Positions 7,201-8,299 of a stretch of DNA of 8,299 nt are shown here, in pieces. The stretch comes from Lachnospiraceae bacterium (lineage in GTDB: Bacteria > Bacillota > Clostridia > Lachnospirales > Lachnospiraceae), in NCBI GenBank assembly GCA_021199395.1, contig JAJQIE010000263.1, positions 1 through 8,299 on the forward strand, given 5' to 3'. Numbering within the stretch: position 1 is the stretch's first letter; every line of letters starts with the position of its first letter. The notes under the pieces were generated by a model. It was not told the DNA's origin. It ran no database searches and saw nothing but the letters and a program-made list of their open reading frames with translations. Position numbers and translations under genes: made by a program.

Positions 7201-8299
7201 TTTGACAGCCATGAGACAGCTTTTGTATAAACCTTTCCTGACATCGCTTCTGCTTCGCCTGCCGCAGCAGAAGAAGAACTGCTGATGCCGGATGCCATGC
7301 CTTTTCCTATCATCTCGCCGACATCCTCTTTAAATTTTTTAGACGGCGATTTAATCCCCAGTTCATCCTTTGCTGCCTTTAACGCGGCTTTTGCCATATT
7401 GATCGCCGCCGTGACCGCCTGGGACTGCCCAAGCGAGATGCCGGACGCGACCCCTGCAGACATGTTATACCCTGCTGTGCCAAAACTGCTTTTATAAGCA
7501 TTGATTGCCGCCAATGCCTGGGAGGCAAGCTCTTTCGCATTCGATTCCGCAGTATCCGTATAGTCCTTGAACGCCTGCGCATATGCCCCCGCTGACTCAT
7601 TCCCAAGCGCCTCGAATGTCAGGATTTTCCCGTTCAGGGCGTCTTTTGCGGCATCCGCAAGTTTTCCAGCCTGCGTTTCCGCATCGGATGTCATTATATC
7701 CGAACTGAACGGTGTATTATAAGCAAATGCCGCCCCGTTCCCGGCTGAGTCAAATCCGGAAGTTTCTTTCAGTGCTTCTACTGCCGCATCTGCCAGTTTC
7801 TGTGCTTCTGTGCGCGCACTTTCCTCCCATGCACCAATTGATTCAATATATGCATTTGCGGCATTATTTCCCGCATCCGTAAAATGTGAGAGCGAGCTGC
7901 TATCTCCTGCAAACCCCGAAACAGCCGCGTCGGCCAGTTTTTCCGCCGCGGAAGACATTTCGCCTGATTCAGCATTTTCCGTTATTCCTTCCGTTACGCC
8001 TTCCGTAATTGCTTCACCAAGCTCTTTTCCGGCTTCTTTATAAGCAGATACATTTTCACTGCTGTTGACGGACTCCGCACTACTTTTTACGGCCTCTCCT
8101 ACAGCCGTACCGATTTCTTCCGCGCTTTCCGCGATCCCTTCGGCAACCGCCTCACCCAGCGACGCACCGCCCTGTGAATAACTGTCCGCTGCGCCCTCAA
8201 TTGCTTTCTGTCCATCAGATACTGCTGTCTCAATTGCCGTACCGACTTCACTGTTTTCCCCGGTGCTGTCTGAAATTGCGGACATCAGTTCTGACATGG
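4290..8299 (-). CDS. Phage tail tape measure protein, 5'-partial
   Basis: This protein would span the lumen of the tail tube during assembly and set tail length. The visible part is 1335 residues and ends in TAA at 4292-4290. Domains in order, numbered from the ATG at 8297: Ala/Gly-rich repeats (about 40-290); GIKSPSK at 314-320 followed by a GxGMASGI stretch, a pattern common in tape measure proteins; seven Trp-rich helical repeats (355-815); an acidic coiled coil (800-850); a helical block with YEAWSDALDGLAERGVL and ELTEMGPDQIAAIYALS (880-920); more coiled coil (930-1005); a Ser-rich linker (1048-1077); and a conserved C-terminal block (1160-1230) with LKEKGF, GPEMIVR, ILTRVHPGDDVI and LLQLG. 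It ends SSRRRRS. No membrane segment or lytic enzyme domain is seen in this part. The reading frame is open to the window edge, and the first residues do not look like a tape measure N terminus, so the gene probably starts outside. The stop overlaps the next gene by one base, which suggests translational coupling. Confidence 0.93.
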   Translation of the reverse strand, partial: MSELMSAISDSTGENSEVGTAIETAVSDGQKAIEGAADSYSQGGASLGEAVAEGIAESAEEIGTAVGEAVKSSAESVNSSENVSAYKEAGKELGEAITEGVTEGITENAESGEMSSAAEKLADAAVSGFAGDSSSLSHFTDAGNNAANAYIESIGAWEESARTEAQKLADAAVEALKETSGFDSAGNGAAFAYNTPFSSDIMTSDAETQAGKLADAAKDALNGKILTFEALGNESAGAYAQAFKDYTDTAESNAKELASQALAAINAYKSSFGTAGYNMSAGVASGISLGQSQAVTAAINMAKAALKAAKDELGIKSPSKKFKEDVGEMIGKGMASGISSSSSAAAGEAEAMSGKVYTKAVSWLSKYKKSQDVSLADEEYYWKQIAKQCEEGTTAYNKAVAKMIKASVSTTTTTGSGSNKKTTKKDTETYYSDIYDAAADYMDKLQTLNDVSLEEQLSYWQAIQKQLKKGTDAWYDAQKEINSILEDYESSIVSAAETTMDHMQILNDVSISDQIAYWKEVRSELTKYSDEWYEVTEKIKNLREQRKKEAEEANAENLSDVEKTMEHMQILNDVSLEDQISYWTKELKEYKKYSDEWYEIKEKLKDLNEELAEEKAEAAEKAAEEAAEAISAILSDAETALSHTESLYGGLSLDAEIAYWKEIKEQLEKEGGEYSDEWYEVLDKINDLSESYYDEIYSYAENYASNMETLDSWSINEQLAYWQSVQKQLKKGTDAWYSAQQKINSIKSGIGTVSNMSSLLNAYQTYYEMSEKAEMQYWDTVRQQYEEGTDERLEADQNYLDAKESYYDRLEDLEEDYADAVADIEEKLADEIESLTDSYNNSLQDRINTIKDAYGLFDEFTSESADGQTLLFNLQSQAAGYEAWSDALDGLAERGVLSEDLLEELTEMGPDQIAAIYALSDLTDEELTAYQEAYDRKMDAATKQAEEDTADLKAELETQTAELNAQAEADKEELKKTYEESVASVNENISTELLTLAENARTIAEDQTTALVSAISGGVSAIEAAIKASNDTADTAAETGQAVAEEAVSSGTSGVSSSSGTSSSSSTSSGSKSSTSTVNVDSLLDSAVSRIIASGGDTGTVSSIADIIRSGTIKTSYSGTGHTELYKYIADKYKRSLSGTQLKTLAKALGVNTSKSGYQTEALAKLKEKGFRSGGKNIEDELIWMDEELDTKGPEMIVRKSDNAILTRVHPGDDVIDADTTDNLLQLGKISPDDLMSVLAKQQEAAVSYLDTLNAAGSAQMNQIAEAGGIMGNNMDLSRLEGQMESIGELVSEFLPYLPYLAEKQQIVLDPDKLVGGIESKMSSALAMSSRRRRS
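4302..4307 (-). promoter_or_regulatory. Ribosome binding site for the Dit gene, inside the tape measure coding end
   Basis: On the minus strand AGGAGG lies 11 bases before the ATG at 4290. The same bases encode two Arg of the SSRRRRS tail of the tape measure protein. Together with the TAATG overlap this points to re-initiation by ribosomes finishing the tape measure gene. Confidence 0.8.
5067..5156 (-). other. Ser-rich linker in the tape measure protein
   Basis: Residues 1048-1077 are almost entirely Ser, Thr and Gly with a single Lys and two Val. The stretch separates the coiled-coil rod from the conserved C-terminal block (1160-1230). It is most likely a flexible, disordered joint between rod and C-terminal segment. 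The role is inferred; the composition is read directly. Confidence 0.7.
5853..7235 (-). repeat. Seven-copy Trp-rich helical repeat in the tape measure protein
   Basis: Residues 355-815 hold seven degenerate copies of a 56-78 residue unit with the pattern LNDVSLxxQIxYW, thirteen residues, then WYE/WYxA and a KIxxL helix end. The first Trp of each copy is at 382, 460, 518, 583, 660, 722 and 778. The second aromatic position is Y396, W474, W532, W597, W678, W736 and R792. Spacing from the first to the second position is 14 in six copies and 18 in copy 5, an insertion of about one helical turn. Copies 1 and 7 are the most degenerate. Copies 3 and 4 share HMQILNDVS and YSDEWYE. Copies 2 and 6 share QKQLKKGTDAWY, and 24 of 32 residues match. 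The copies are separated by Glu/Lys/Ala-rich linkers, which suggests a rod of helical hairpins. Confidence 0.85.
7428..7946 (-). repeat. Four-copy ~45-residue Ala/Gly repeat in the tape measure protein
   Basis: Within residues 118-290 two short motifs alternate four times. The first is a KLADAA-type helix, whose Leu falls at 121, 168, 213 and 257. The second is a GN..A.AY-type turn: AGNNAANAY at 142, AGNGAAFAY at 185, LGNESAGAY at 231, and a diverged AGYNMSAGV at 275. The spacing is 43-47 residues. The array leads directly into the GIKSPSK motif at 314. Shorter GEAxxEG repeats lie just before it (about 48-105) and may be the same unit in decayed form, continuing beyond the window edge. Confidence 0.75.

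Noticed and set aside
8295..8297. The ATG at 8297 as the true start of the tape measure gene
   Set aside because: The frame continues to the window edge, no ribosome binding site can be seen, and the following residues are already repeat-like instead of a typical tape measure N terminus.

Overview
The window carries part of the tail module of a long-tailed (siphovirus-like) phage or prophage. All three genes lie on the minus strand and read from right to left, almost without gaps: the 3' part of a tape measure protein (8299 to 4290), a distal tail protein (4290 to 3556), and a very large tail-tip/tail-fibre protein that starts at 3520 and runs off the left edge. The order tape measure, Dit, Tal/fibre is the standard order in tailed phages of Gram-positive bacteria. 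No host gene, integrase, tRNA, rRNA, CRISPR array, promoter or terminator is visible. The host is most likely a member of the Bacillota, probably a gut-type Clostridia. That is inferred from the AGGAGG ribosome binding site, moderate GC content and the style of the tail proteins, and is not proven by the sequence.

Region by region: 8299-4290 encodes at least 1335 residues of tape measure protein, with four copies of a ~45-residue Ala/Gly-rich repeat, a GIKSPSK motif, seven copies of a Trp-rich helical repeat, a coiled coil, a Ser-rich linker and a conserved C-terminal block, ending in a short poly-Arg tail. Its stop codon overlaps the start of the Dit gene (TAATG). Dit (244 aa) has the usual two-domain layout. 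After 35 bases comes the tail-tip gene, open for 1173 codons to the edge of the window. It has an N-terminal tail-tip (Prophage_tail/Tal-type) domain, a long linker of ADI/ITADxI-type repeats, a repetitive distal region, and the first residues of a peptidase S74 intramolecular chaperone (SDIRLKDNI).

Together these genes would set tail length (tape measure), form the hub below the tail tube (Dit), and carry the host-contacting tip and fibre (Tal/fibre), whose trimer would be folded and then trimmed by its own C-terminal chaperone. The distal part of the fibre is clearly more AT-rich than the rest of the window, which fits exchange of a receptor-binding module.

I found no new kind of system here. 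The points most worth a second look are the seven-copy Trp repeat in the tape measure protein and the 132-codon duplication in the fibre, whose conserved core differs only by amino-acid-changing substitutions.
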